Shown here: piece after piece, positions 7,799-18,068 of the stretch
Numbering within the stretch: the stretch's first letter is position 1
How the letters are laid out: each line of letters opens with the position of its first letter
Assembly: GCF_014196765.1 (NCBI RefSeq)
Contig: NZ_JACIEE010000003.1
Coordinates: 186,001 to 250,000, forward strand
Reading direction: 5' to 3'
DNA: 64,000 nt
From: Mycoplana azooxidifex
GTDB taxonomy: Bacteria; Pseudomonadota; Alphaproteobacteria; Rhizobiales; Rhizobiaceae
The notes under the pieces: generated by a model
Told to the model about the DNA's origin: nothing
Database searches by the model: none
What the model saw: only the letters and a program-made list of their open reading frames with translations
Position numbers and translations under genes: made by a program

Positions 7799-9331
7799 AT
7801 GGTGGCACGGGTGAGCACGGTGGCGTTTCAGGGCATTGACGGCGTTCCGGTCGACGTCCAGGTGATGGTGGCGCCGGGGAAGATCGGGATGCAGATCGTC
7901 GGCCTGCCGGACAAGGCGGTCGCCGAAAGCCGGGAACGGGTACAGGCGGCCCTGCATGCGTCGGGGCTTTCGCTGCCGGCCAAGCGGGTGACCATCAACC
8001 TCGCGCCTGCCGACCTACCCAAGGAGGGAAGCCACTTCGACCTGCCGATCGCGCTCGGCCTGATGGCGGCGCTCGGCGCCATTCCTGCCGATGCGCTGGA
8101 GGGTTATGTCGTCATCGGCGAACTCAATCTCGACGGCACGATCGCCGCGATCTCCGGCGCGCTGCCGGCCGCGATCGGGGCCAACGCCCTCGGCAAGGGC
8201 CTGATCTGCCCGGCCGACAGCGGCGCGGAGGCTGCCTGGGCGGGGGCGGAACTCGACATCGTTGCGCCCCGCAGCCTGATCGCGCTCGCAAACCACTTTC
8301 GCGGCACGCAGGTGCTGTCGCGGCCCGAGCCGGCCATCCGCGCGGCACCGGCGGACATGCCGGACCTCGCCGACATCAAGGGGCAGGAAAGCGCCAAGCG
8401 GGCGCTGGAAGTCGCTGCCGCCGGCGGCCACAATCTGCTGATGGTCGGCCCGCCCGGATCGGGCAAGTCGATGCTGGCTTCCCGCCTTCCTTCCATCCTG
8501 CCGCCGTTGGCGCCCACCGAACTGCTGGAAGTCTCGATGATCCATTCGATCGCCGGCCAGCTTGCCGGCGGCCGCCTGTCAGATCGCCGGCCCTTTCGTG
8601 CCCCGCATCATTCGGCGACCATGGCTGCGCTCATCGGCGGCGGCCTGCGCGCCCGCCCGGGCGAGGCGTCGCTGGCCCATCACGGCGTGCTGTTTCTTGA
8701 CGAGTTTCCCGAATTCACGCCGCAGGCCCTGGACGCGCTGCGCCAGCCGCTGGAAACCGCCGAATGCGTGATCGCCCGCGCAAACCACCGGGTCAGCTAT
8801 CCGGCGGCGATCCAACTGGTCGCAGCCATGAACCCCTGCCGCTGCGGGATGGCGGGCGAGCCGGGACAATCCTGCGCCCGCGGCCCGCGCTGCATGACCG
8901 ACTACCAGGCGCGTATCTCCGGCCCGCTGATGGACCGCATCGACATCCGCATCGACGTGCCGGCCGTGTCTGCGGCCGACCTGATCCGGCCGATGCCCGC
9001 CGAGCCGAGCGCGGTCATAGCACGCCGCGTGGCCCGGGCACGCGAGGCCCAGCGCGATCGCTTTGCGACCCTCGGCCATCCGCAGGTCTCCACCAATGCC
9101 CGTGCCTCGACGGCGCTGATCGAACGCATCGTCGAGCCGGACCCGGGCGGCCTGCAGCTTCTCAGGGATGCGGCGGAGAAGATGCGCTTTTCCGCCCGCG
9201 GCTACCACCGGGTCCTCAAAGTCGCCAGGACGCTCGCCGACCTGGACGGGAAGGACATCGTCGGCCGCATCCATCTCGCCGAGGCGATCTCCTATCGCAT
9301 CGCCGGCGAGCGGCTGGCTGCCGCCGCCTGA
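7799..9331 (+). CDS. comM: ComM/YifB family Mg-chelatase-like AAA+ ATPase
   Basis: ComM is a hexameric helicase promoting branch migration during natural transformation; related YifB proteins are widespread in non-competent bacteria. The 510-residue protein has the N-terminal Lon-like/ChlI domain (MVARVSTVAFQGIDGVPVDV), Walker A GPPGSGKS (217-224), Walker B VLFLDE (297-302), the MNPCRCG zinc-like motif and a Mg-chelatase C-terminal domain. The ATG at 7799 matches the family start; an upstream TTG at 7787 is less likely. An SOS box lies upstream. In other rhizobia this gene usually sits beside gshB, which here is 18 kb away. Confidence 0.93.
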   Translation: MVARVSTVAFQGIDGVPVDVQVMVAPGKIGMQIVGLPDKAVAESRERVQAALHASGLSLPAKRVTINLAPADLPKEGSHFDLPIALGLMAALGAIPADALEGYVVIGELNLDGTIAAISGALPAAIGANALGKGLICPADSGAEAAWAGAELDIVAPRSLIALANHFRGTQVLSRPEPAIRAAPADMPDLADIKGQESAKRALEVAAAGGHNLLMVGPPGSGKSMLASRLPSILPPLAPTELLEVSMIHSIAGQLAGGRLSDRRPFRAPHHSATMAALIGGGLRARPGEASLAHHGVLFLDEFPEFTPQALDALRQPLETAECVIARANHRVSYPAAIQLVAAMNPCRCGMAGEPGQSCARGPRCMTDYQARISGPLMDRIDIRIDVPAVSAADLIRPMPAEPSAVIARRVARAREAQRDRFATLGHPQVSTNARASTALIERIVEPDPGGLQLLRDAAEKMRFSARGYHRVLKVARTLADLDGKDIVGRIHLAEAISYRIAGERLAAAA

Positions 9332-9793
9332 CGTCCGCGAGCCGATGATGTTGCCCGCTGCTGCGACAGGCCATCCGGCGGCGGTGATGGCTGTCGCGGG
9401 CGGATCGGTGGACTGCGTACATAGGAAGTCCACGGACTGCCCTCTGGAGACTGTTGCCCGGAGACTGCCAGTGTCCAGTCTCGCAGTTCGCCATGGCGTC
9501 GGATACGTTGGGAAGGATGACGGGAACATCCCGCCTTGGGCCTTGCTGCAAGCAGCGTCCGTTGTCACTCCGTCAACCGGGCGGCCTACCGCGGGATCGC
9601 GGCGGTGATCCGGTTCAGCACTCGCCTTCGCGGGCGACAACCGCTTGGAAGATCGAGGCGAGACCGGATTGCGATCGACGCTCGACAACCTGGCGACGTT
9701 CACGGAGTGATCCGCGAACGCCTGTGCACGACGCCTGAACGGGACGCCCGCGCGGCGCGCGCGCCCCGATCCATTTCAGCCGGGAGGAATCGA
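9332..9793. other. 462-bp comM-cysK convergent intergenic region with no recognised content
   Basis: The two flanking genes converge. Several short frames are open but none has a ribosome site or family motif. Short repeats of a GGAGACTG/CAGTCTC type (about 9448-9485) can fold weakly. It may include decayed coding sequence, but I cannot identify a parent gene. Confidence 0.4.
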
Positions 9794-10762
9794 TCAGCCG
9801 CCGAGACCCTCGAACAGCGCCGTCGAAAGATAGCGTTCGGCGAAGGAGGGAATGATGACGACGATGGTCTTGCCTTCGTTTTCCGGACGGCCGCCCACCT
9901 TGATCGCCGCTGCCAGTGCCGCGCCCGAGGAAATGCCGACCGGCACGCCCTCGAGCCGGGCCACGAGCCGGGCGATCTCGAAGGCTTCGTCGTTGGTGAC
10001 GGTGGCAACCTCGTCATAGACCTTCGTGTCGAGGATGGCGGGCGCGAAGCCGGCGCCGATCCCCTGGATCTTGTGCGGTCCGGGATTGCCGCCCGAAAGA
10101 ACCGGGCTGTCGGCCGGCTCGACGGCAACCACCCTGAACCCGGGCTTCTTCGCCTTCAGCACCTGGCCGGCGCCGGTGATCGTGCCGCCCGTGCCTATGC
10201 CGGAGACGAGGATGTCGACCTGTCCGTCGGTGTCGTTCCAGATCTCTTCCGCCGTCGTCTTGCGGTGGATCTCGGGATTGGCCGGGTTTTCGAACTGCTG
10301 CGGGATGACCGCGTCAGGCAGCGTCGCGACCAGTTCCTCTGCCTTGGCGATCGCCCCCTTCATGCCCTTCGGCCCCTCGGTCAAAACGAGCTCGGCGCCG
10401 AGCAGCGCCAGCATCTTGCGACGCTCGATCGACATGGTTTCCGGCATGGTCAGGATCAGCTTGTAGCCCTTGGCGGCAGCGGCAAAGGCGAGCGCGATAC
10501 CGGTGTTTCCGGAGGTCGGCTCCACCAGCGTCGTCTTGCCGGGGGTGATCCTGCCCTGCGCCTCCAGCGCCTCGATCATGGCGACCCCGATGCGGTCCTT
10601 CACCGATCCGATCGGGTTGAAGAACTCCAGCTTGGCCAGAAGGTTGGCCTTGACGCCCTTCTCCTTCGCCAGTTTGTCAAGGCGGACGATCGGGGTGTCG
10701 CCGATCGTCTCGGTGATGGAGGCATAGACGCGCCCGCGGCCGGGCTTGCGGATCTCAGGCAT
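9794..10762 (-). CDS. cysK: Cysteine synthase A (O-acetylserine sulfhydrylase)
   Basis: This PLP enzyme makes cysteine from O-acetylserine and sulfide in the cytoplasm. The 322-residue protein carries the Schiff-base lysine K55 in NPIGSVKDR, the substrate loop TSGNTG (83-88), the phosphate-binding GTGGTITG loop, and the C-terminal SSGAA stretch. Length and motifs fit CysK rather than CysM or cystathionine beta-synthase. No sulfate-assimilation genes adjoin it. Downstream on the same strand is the non-coding comM-cysK spacer, upstream the hairpin repeat array. Confidence 0.94.
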   Translation of the reverse strand: MPEIRKPGRGRVYASITETIGDTPIVRLDKLAKEKGVKANLLAKLEFFNPIGSVKDRIGVAMIEALEAQGRITPGKTTLVEPTSGNTGIALAFAAAAKGYKLILTMPETMSIERRKMLALLGAELVLTEGPKGMKGAIAKAEELVATLPDAVIPQQFENPANPEIHRKTTAEEIWNDTDGQVDILVSGIGTGGTITGAGQVLKAKKPGFRVVAVEPADSPVLSGGNPGPHKIQGIGAGFAPAILDTKVYDEVATVTNDEAFEIARLVARLEGVPVGISSGAALAAAIKVGGRPENEGKTIVVIIPSFAERYLSTALFEGLGG

Positions 10763-10892
10763 TTTGGTCTCCCTTTTCTGCTGTTGGAGGGAGAATAGGT
10801 TCTAAGGCGACCGCAGGCCAGTGTCAGATCGTCCACGCGTTGTCGCCGGACTGGAAAAAAGCGCTTCCCATCCGGGTTGCGCAAAGATCTTT

Positions 10893-10988
10893 ATTTCACG
10901 CAGCGCGGGCTGCGATATTTCACGCAGCGCGGGCTGCGTTATTTCACGCAACGCGCGTTGCGATATTTCAAGCAGCGCGCGTTGCGAT
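10893..10988. repeat. Four tandem 24-bp hairpin units repeating the end of the LysE gene
   Basis: Four consecutive 24-bp units (10893-10916, 10917-10940, 10941-10964, 10965-10988) each contain a 16-bp palindrome such as CGCAACGCGCGTTGCG or CGCAGCGCGGGCTGCG, followed by AT. The last unit overlaps the final codons and TGA of the LysE-family gene. Read from that gene, every unit is eight codons ending in an in-frame TGA. Units differ by paired changes (G-C versus A-T) that keep the stem. It is probably a slipped-strand amplification of the gene end; each copy may act as a terminator or RNA stabiliser. Confidence 0.85.
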
Positions 10989-11585
10989 GTAGGCCGCCGT
11001 GCTGGCGAGGACGCCGGCTGCGATGCGGTTCAGCGTCCGCAGGGCGGTTGGCCTTTTCAGGAGCAGCCGGGCGCGGGACGCGAGCGCCATATAGGGGATC
11101 AGCACGACCAGCAGGACGATGAAGGTCGCCGCCAGCAGCAGTCCGTACTCGTCAAGACCGATCGCGGCGAGATCGATCAGCGTCGGCACGAGCGCGACGT
11201 AGAAGAGCATCGTCTTGGGGTTTCCGAGCGTCACCAGTAGGCCGGACAAAAACGACATCGCCATGCTCGACGAGCCCCGCGCCTGGATTTCCTGCGGCAC
11301 GAGCCCCGTTTTCCAGAGCTTCCAGGCGATGTAGCCGAGATAGAGGGCGCCGGCGATCTTGATCACCATGAAGGCCGTCGTAAACGTCTGCGCGATAAAG
11401 GCGAGCCCCAGGATCACCGCCGTCAGGTAGATCATGTCGCCCAGGATCAGCCCGAGCCCCATGAAGAAGGTCTCCCGGAAGCCGGAGCCGAGCGCGCGGG
11501 CCACGATCGCGGTGATGCCGGGCCCCGGGATCGCGGCTGCGATGAAGAGCGCCCCGCTATAGGCAAGCAATGCTGCAAGTGTCAT
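10968..11585 (-). CDS. LysE-family amino-acid exporter
   Basis: A 205-residue integral membrane protein with the six-helix LysE/RhtB layout. The N-terminal motif AAAIPGPGITAIVARALGSG is the family signature, followed by hydrophobic segments near 38-63, 66-88, 110-135, 147-170 and 180-203. Family members export amino acids such as lysine, homoserine or threonine; the substrate cannot be read from the sequence. The stop codon lies inside the first unit of the 24-bp hairpin array, so the last residues (YIATRAA) are themselves encoded by the repeat. Confidence 0.88.
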   Translation of the reverse strand: MTLAALLAYSGALFIAAAIPGPGITAIVARALGSGFRETFFMGLGLILGDMIYLTAVILGLAFIAQTFTTAFMVIKIAGALYLGYIAWKLWKTGLVPQEIQARGSSSMAMSFLSGLLVTLGNPKTMLFYVALVPTLIDLAAIGLDEYGLLLAATFIVLLVVLIPYMALASRARLLLKRPTALRTLNRIAAGVLASTAAYIATRAA

Positions 11586-11897
11586 GGCAACCGCTCTTGA
11601 AATAGACGTCCGGGAGATTTTCTGTCGCCCTCTCTACGCCGGTGTCGCTGCGGTTTCAAGCAGGCCCCCCGTGCCGTCGCCCGCCTGCCCTCGCGCGAGC
11701 GCGGGATGCCGCCGAACGCGACCCGATGTCACACAGCCGAGAAGGGGCGCTGATATGGAACGCGCAGCCGTTGAAGAACATGCGCTGCGCCCTAGCTTGT
11801 TGTGGCCGGCCGCCGCTGGCAGGTCGGCGATGCTGCCGACACATGCGCGGGGCCTGCACCGCCCTATTCTCGCGCCAGAAACAGAAGGAGAGCCTCC
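11586..11897. other. 312-bp intergenic region between divergent lysE-family gene and dps
   Basis: No gene supported. It must hold both divergent promoters. The dps side ends with a good AAGGAG ribosome site (11884-11889). I saw no convincing OxyR, Fur or Irr-type motif. Confidence 0.4.
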
Positions 11898-12416
11898 ATG
11901 TCCACCGGTTCCGCCGAAAAGCGCAGGACTGCCCCGCTCAAGACGCCGTCGGGCCTCGCCTCGAACGCGATCACCGATATTTCCGCCGCGCTGACGACGC
12001 TGCTTGCCGACATGTTCGCGCTCTACCTGAAGACCAAGAATTTCCACTGGCACGTCTCCGGCCCGCACTTCCGCGACTACCACCTGCTGCTCGACGAGCA
12101 GGCCGCACAGATCTTCGCCACGACCGACGACATTGCCGAACGCGCCCGCAAGATCGGCGGCACCACGCTTCGATCCGTCGGCCATGCGGCGCGCCTGCAG
12201 CGCATCCCCGACAACGATGCCGACTACGTCACCCCCGGCGACATGCTGGCCGAGCTCCTGGAAGACAACAAGCACCTGGTCTCGCTCCTGCGCGAGACGC
12301 ACGACCTGTGCGACGAGCATAACGACGTCGCCACCGCGAGCCTGCTCGAGAACTGGATCGACGAGGCCGAGCGCCGCACCTGGTTCCTGTTCGAAACGAC
12401 GCGGCAGGCAAAGTAG
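11898..12416 (+). CDS. dps: Dps-family DNA-binding ferritin-like protein
   Basis: Dps dodecamers oxidise Fe(II) with hydrogen peroxide, store iron and coat DNA under stress. The 172-residue protein has a lysine/arginine-rich N-terminal tail (about 1-16) suited to DNA binding and the ferroxidase signature KNFHWHVSGPHFRDYHLLLDE region (48-67) with H50 and the downstream acidic ligands. The ATG at 11898 follows AAGGAG and agrees with homologues. It diverges from the LysE-family gene and is followed by a hairpin terminator, so it is probably a single-gene unit. Confidence 0.95.
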   Translation: MSTGSAEKRRTAPLKTPSGLASNAITDISAALTTLLADMFALYLKTKNFHWHVSGPHFRDYHLLLDEQAAQIFATTDDIAERARKIGGTTLRSVGHAARLQRIPDNDADYVTPGDMLAELLEDNKHLVSLLRETHDLCDEHNDVATASLLENWIDEAERRTWFLFETTRQAK

Positions 12417-12440
12417 ACCCGCAAGGTTTCGCAAGCGCTC

Positions 12441-12463
12441 CGGCCGCCGAAAGGCGGCCGTTT
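12441..12463 (+). terminator. Probable dps terminator
   Basis: CGGCCGCC (12441-12448), GAAA loop, GGCGGCCG (12453-12460), then TTT: a perfect 8-bp stem with a tetraloop 24 bp after the dps stop codon. The short T-run makes it a moderate intrinsic terminator. Confidence 0.6.
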
Positions 12464-12477
12464 GCTGTCGGAAGGCT

Positions 12478-13377
12478 TCAGCGTGACACGGGCGTGGCCC
12501 GCCGCAAAAGCCGCCCCGGAGACCAGCCGAGGTTCATGCCCATCGCCGCAAGCAGGATCACCGCCGCGCCGGCGACCTGGACAGGTTCCAGCGCGTGTCC
12601 GAACGCGATGTGATCGGTTGCGATCGCGACGACGGGATAGAGGAAGGAGAGTGCGCCGGTGATGTGCGTCGGCAGCTTCTGGATCGCGCCGTAGAGCAGG
12701 ACATACATCAACCCGGTATGGACCACGCCGAGCGCCACGATGCTGGACCAGGCCGATGTCGTGGCCGGCATCTCGGAGAAATCCGCAAACGGCGCCAGCA
12801 GGACGGCGCCGGTGCAAACCTGGACGAGCGCAATCAGATGCGGCGGCGTGCCCTTCAACCCCTTGGCCGCGATCGCGGCGAGCGCATAGAAGAAGGCAGC
12901 ACCCAGCGCGAGAACGATGCCGAGCGCATATTCGCTGCCGCCGCCGCCCGGGCCCGCCTGCACGATCGCGACCATTCCGACAAACGACAGCGTGAGCCAG
13001 AACAGCTTGGTCGCGGTGATCCTTTCGCCGAGAAACAGCGCGCCGAGGCCCAGGAGCATGAAGGGCTGGGTGTTATAGACCGTCGTCGCAATCGAGATCG
13101 ATGCCAGCGGATAGGCCGCAAACAGCAGGATCCAGTTGGCAACGATGGCCATGCCGCCGGCAATGGCGACGGCGAGGCGCCGCCCGGTCAGGATGCCCCG
13201 GCGCAGATGGCCGAGGTAGCCGCACGCCAGCGCAAGGCACACCGCCCCGATCGCACAGCGCCAGAAGACGACGTTGATCACGGGCTGATGGGAAGCGAGG
13301 ACGAACAGGCCGATCGTCCCGGAAATCAGCATGGCCGCCGTCATCTCGATTGCGCCTGTGCGAACCTGTCTATCCAT
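12478..13377 (-). CDS. EamA/DMT-superfamily transporter
   Basis: A 299-residue ten-helix drug/metabolite transporter made of two EamA halves; the second half contains VVHTGLMYVLLYGAIQKL and SFLYPVVAIATDHIAFG, typical of EamA repeat ends. The ATG at 13377 follows AAAGGATCC; a 15-residue extension upstream looks spurious. It diverges from an Lrp/AsnC-type regulator across a 123-bp AT-rich spacer, an arrangement that usually means the regulator controls the exporter. The substrate, possibly an amino acid or related metabolite, is inferred only from that partner. Confidence 0.85.
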   Translation of the reverse strand: MDRQVRTGAIEMTAAMLISGTIGLFVLASHQPVINVVFWRCAIGAVCLALACGYLGHLRRGILTGRRLAVAIAGGMAIVANWILLFAAYPLASISIATTVYNTQPFMLLGLGALFLGERITATKLFWLTLSFVGMVAIVQAGPGGGGSEYALGIVLALGAAFFYALAAIAAKGLKGTPPHLIALVQVCTGAVLLAPFADFSEMPATTSAWSSIVALGVVHTGLMYVLLYGAIQKLPTHITGALSFLYPVVAIATDHIAFGHALEPVQVAGAAVILLAAMGMNLGWSPGRLLRRATPVSR

Positions 13378-13500
13378 GATCCGGATCCTTTGAAGCAAGG
13401 CCGTCAGGATAGAAGCCGGCATTGATCTACTCCATGATTTTAATTATGACTTTTTCTCCATTCTCCTTATTATGTAAGGTAACTTTCGGGAGAAGCTTTC

Positions 13501-13944
13501 ATGACCCTCGACGACACCGACAGGCGACTGCTGTCGCTTCTGGCAGAAAACGGGCGACTGTCGCTGAAGGAACTGGCGGCGGCCACGGCGCTTTCGTCGC
13601 CGAGCGTGGCGGAGCGGCTGCGCAAGCTCGAAGAGCGCGGCGTGATCGACGGCTTCACCATCGACGTGAATGCGCGGACGCTCGGCTATACGCTTCAGGC
13701 GATCGTGCGGGTGCGGCCGATGCCGGGCCAGTTGCACATCGTCGAACGGCTGATCCAGGAGATGCCGCAATGCGTGGAATGCGACAAGGTCACCGGAGAC
13801 GACTGCTTCATCGCGCGCCTGCATCTGCGCAGCATGGAAGAGCTGGACACGCTGCTCGACGGCATCGCCGAGCGCGCGCAAACGAATACATCCATCGTCA
13901 AGTCCACGCCGGTGAAGCGACGGCTGCCCGCCTTCCTGCCGTGA
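13501..13944 (+). CDS. Lrp/AsnC-family transcriptional regulator
   Basis: A 147-residue regulator with an N-terminal helix-turn-helix (LDDTDRRLLSLLAENGRLS, then SSPSVAERLRKLEERGVI at about 31-48) and a C-terminal RAM/ligand-binding domain (CVECDKVTGDDCFIARLHL). Such proteins sense amino acids and often control a divergent transporter. Here the divergent partner is a DMT exporter; the AT-rich spacer, with an ATGATTTTAATTATGA stretch near 13431-13446, is the likely binding region. A GGGAGAAG sequence precedes the ATG. Confidence 0.9.
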   Translation: MTLDDTDRRLLSLLAENGRLSLKELAAATALSSPSVAERLRKLEERGVIDGFTIDVNARTLGYTLQAIVRVRPMPGQLHIVERLIQEMPQCVECDKVTGDDCFIARLHLRSMEELDTLLDGIAERAQTNTSIVKSTPVKRRLPAFLP

Positions 13945-14071
13945 GGCCGGGCGGGGTCCAGCGCCTGCTTACAGCATGTCGCGCAAAAGTGTGCAGCGGT
14001 TTTGCGACTACGACATGCGCAAAATCAAAGGCCTAAAGCGCAGGAGCGAATCTGAAAGATCGCGACGCGCT

Positions 14072-14968
14072 TTAGAACTCCGCCATGGGCGAAAGGCGGA
14101 AAGGGCCGGCTGGCGCGAGACCGGGCGGGCCGCGCAGCATGAAGCGGAGATCATGGTCTTCGGCGATGCTTTCGCCCTCCCAGTCCATCCGGTCGGGCGG
14201 AAACAGGATTTCGACGCTGCGCGGCTGCAATCCGAGCGCCTGCAGGATCGCGGCGAGCGGGGGCATGCGGGTGCCGACCACGTCCAGCAGCGTGAACACG
14301 CCGCTTTCCCGCTCGTGCCGCCAGGCGACGGCGGCCGGGAATGCCGGCAGGAGGCTCAGCGTCACGTCTTCGACCAGCGCCGTGTTGAGCATGAACGTCT
14401 GCGTGTTCCGGGTCACGGCGAAACGTTGCGAGACCGGCGCACGCTCCTCCAGCAGGCCGCGAAGGAGGGACAGGTCGCGCTGGTCGGCCATGTCGAGCGT
14501 CCGGCAGGACGGCTTCGCATCGACCGGGGCCGGCGCCGGGCCAACGAAGCGATGTTCCGGCAGGGTCATAAAGCCATAGGGCGCGTAGAGGCCCGGCTTG
14601 CCGGTATAGAGCACGATCGCCTCGAAGCCGCGGTCCTCGCAGCGCTGCAGCGTGCGGCGGACGAGATCGCGAAACAGGCCCCGGCCGCGATACTCCGGCA
14701 AGACCGCGCCGGACTGGAGGCCGGCGGCGTTGACCGGCCGCCCGTCGATCACGAGCGGCATGACAAAGGCCGAAAAGTTCGCCACGCACCGGCCGCCGCC
14801 GTCGAACCAGGCCGAGGACATCAACGTTCGGTCGTGCCCGCCCATCCGGTCCAGCGGGCTCACGTCGACGTCGAACACGGCGACGAGCAGCGCCTTCACC
14901 GCCGCCCAGCCGGCCGGATCGTCGAAATAATCCTCGCGGTAGGCCAGCCCGGCGCGGTCTCCGGTCAT
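14072..14968 (-). CDS. GNAT-family N-acetyltransferase
   Basis: A 298-residue protein with a GNAT acetyl-CoA site, SGAVLPEYRGRGLFRDLVRR (about 81-100), and EAIVLYTGKPGLYAPYGF, followed by a C-terminal extension of about 150 residues of the kind seen in two-domain GNAT proteins. The acceptor is unknown. The ATG at 14966-14968 lies 13 bp after the dut stop codon on the same strand, suggesting a dut-GNAT transcript. Homologues are common next to dut or in isolation; nothing in the context defines the substrate. Confidence 0.85.
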   Translation of the reverse strand: MTGDRAGLAYREDYFDDPAGWAAVKALLVAVFDVDVSPLDRMGGHDRTLMSSAWFDGGGRCVANFSAFVMPLVIDGRPVNAAGLQSGAVLPEYRGRGLFRDLVRRTLQRCEDRGFEAIVLYTGKPGLYAPYGFMTLPEHRFVGPAPAPVDAKPSCRTLDMADQRDLSLLRGLLEERAPVSQRFAVTRNTQTFMLNTALVEDVTLSLLPAFPAAVAWRHERESGVFTLLDVVGTRMPPLAAILQALGLQPRSVEILFPPDRMDWEGESIAEDHDLRFMLRGPPGLAPAGPFRLSPMAEF

Positions 14969-14981
14969 GCGGCCATCCCCG

Positions 14982-15452
14982 CTATACCCCGGTCGAGCCG
15001 AAGCCGCCGGCGCCGCGCTCGGTCGCCCCCGCCTGCGAGACCTCGCAGACCCTCGCCTGCACCACGGGCGCGACCACCATCTGGGCGATCCGCATGCCGC
15101 GCTCGATCGAGAAGTCCGTCTCGCCAAGATTGACCAGCAGCACCTTCACCTCGCCGCGATAGTCACTGTCGATCGTGCCGGGCGTGTTCAGGCAGGTGAT
15201 GCCACACTTGAAGGCGAGGCCGGAGCGCGGACGCACCTGCGCCTCGAACCCGGCGGGTATCTCGAAGACGAAGCCGGTCGGCACCAGCGCGCGGCTACCC
15301 GGCGCCAGCACCAGCGGCTCGCCGTCCGCGACCGCGGCGCGCAGGTCCATGCCGGCAGCGCCCGCCGTCTCGTAGGCGGGCAGATCGAGGCCCGCGCCAT
15401 GCGGCAGGCGGACGAGGTTCAGGGTCGGTTGGGAGGCGGCGTGCATGTTCAT
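14982..15452 (-). CDS. dut: dUTP diphosphatase (trimeric dUTPase)
   Basis: It converts dUTP to dUMP plus diphosphate, supplying dTMP synthesis and keeping uracil out of DNA. The 156-residue protein shows motif 1 AGMDLRA, motif 2 RPRSGLA, motif 3 [11 protein letters not shown], motif 4 RIAQMV and the glycine-rich C-terminal motif 5 ([10 protein letters not shown]), in the right order. Rhizobial dut usually follows coaBC; here coaBC is about 5 kb away with six genes between, so the pair has been split. It diverges from prfC. Confidence 0.96.
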   Translation of the reverse strand: MNMHAASQPTLNLVRLPHGAGLDLPAYETAGAAGMDLRAAVADGEPLVLAPGSRALVPTGFVFEIPAGFEAQVRPRSGLAFKCGITCLNTPGTIDSDYRGEVKVLLVNLGETDFSIERGMRIAQMVVAPVVQARVCEVSQAGATERGAGGFGSTGV

Positions 15453-15549
15453 GGCCCATTTGCGGATCGCCGGCTGTCCGGGTCAAACGCGAATTGAAAG
15501 TTTTCCACGGAACCGTTACATAGCGCCCGATCAACAGGATTTTCATCGC

Positions 15550-17133
<1,584 letters not shown>

Positions 17134-17182
17134 GCAGGAGTGAGGCGATCGGCGTCGCGAATGCCGGTTCCGGTTGCCCCCG

Positions 17183-18058
17183 TCAGACTGGCAAAAACCC
17201 GCGCGCCATGAGCCAGGCACCGGCGACGACCAGCAGCACACCGGCGGCGCGGCCCATCCGGTCGCCGCCGGGAAGCAGCTTCTCCGCCAGCACGAAGATC
17301 GCGATCGCGGCGATCCAGAGGATGTTCATCACTCCGCCGATGAACAGCAGAAGCATCAAGGGCCAGCAGCAGCCGACACAATAGGCGCCGTGGCGCATGC
17401 CCATCAGGAAGGCACCGGCCGTGTCGCGCCGGAAGCCGCCTGCGGCCTGCAGGAAGGCGGCCGGCGCACGGCACTTGCCGAGGCAGGCGCCCTTCAGCGG
17501 CGTCCACTGATAGAGCCCGGCGGCGACCAGGAGCACGCCGCTGAGAAAGGGGCTCGCGCTCTCCATCATCGGCGTCAGCAGCAGCGCCCGCTCCAGCAGC
17601 CATTGGCCGAAAGTGGCGGCAAGCGAGAACAGGAACCAGATCGCCAGATACCCTGCGCAGAAGAAACCGGTGGCGGCGATCGGCGTACCCTTCGCGGCCG
17701 CGTGCCGCCCGACCCGGGCGTAGAGCAGGATCATCGGCGAGGCGGACGGCAGCATCATCCCCACCATCATCACGAACCACATGGCAACCACCAGCGCCGT
17801 GTCGTTCGCGGTCCATCCGGCTGCAGCCACGGGCGTCATTGCCATGCCGGCCATGTCCATGCCGGGCATTGTCTCCATGCCCGGCATGCCGTCCATGGTG
17901 CCGGCATCGTCCGCCGGCAAGGGCACGGCGCCCATCGAACGGGCGAGCGTGAGCAGGTAGAGCCAGGCCAGCACTGTCATCGCCGCGAGACACACGGCGA
18001 CGATCACGCGGTCACGCCTGAGCAGCCGTTCGAGTGCCGGATCCCCCATGGCCTCCAT
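17183..18058 (-). CDS. DUF2182 multi-pass membrane protein with Met-rich loop
   Basis: A 291-residue membrane protein of the DUF2182 family ('predicted metal-binding membrane protein'; function unproven). One N-terminal helix (about 18-42) is followed by a methionine-rich exposed loop (MDGMPGMETMPGMDMAGM, about 55-72) and then about six more hydrophobic segments. Later motifs are CLGKCRAP and a GAYCVGCCWPLM helix carrying three cysteines. Met-rich loops and Cys pairs are typical of copper-handling proteins, so a soft-metal role is plausible. It starts 10 bp after the DUF1326 gene and is almost surely co-transcribed with it. Confidence 0.85.
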   Translation of the reverse strand: MEAMGDPALERLLRRDRVIVAVCLAAMTVLAWLYLLTLARSMGAVPLPADDAGTMDGMPGMETMPGMDMAGMAMTPVAAAGWTANDTALVVAMWFVMMVGMMLPSASPMILLYARVGRHAAAKGTPIAATGFFCAGYLAIWFLFSLAATFGQWLLERALLLTPMMESASPFLSGVLLVAAGLYQWTPLKGACLGKCRAPAAFLQAAGGFRRDTAGAFLMGMRHGAYCVGCCWPLMLLLFIGGVMNILWIAAIAIFVLAEKLLPGGDRMGRAAGVLLVVAGAWLMARGFLPV

Positions 18059-18068
18059 GGCTCCGGGC

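Noticed and set aside
7421..7957. Minus-strand gene of about 178 codons across the rpsT-comM spacer
   Set aside because: It overlaps the comM start region antisense, has arginine/histidine-rich low-complexity content, no ribosome site and no family motif.
9332..9793. Degraded gene between comM and cysK
   Set aside because: Several frames are open but none yields a recognisable family fragment, so no pseudogene is called.
9536..10798. Long plus-strand frame antisense to cysK
   Set aside because: It is the shadow of cysK in a GC-rich genome: codon pattern mirrors the real gene and there is no domain.
10893..10988. CRISPR array
   Set aside because: The units are directly abutting 24-mers without spacers, and no cas gene is present.
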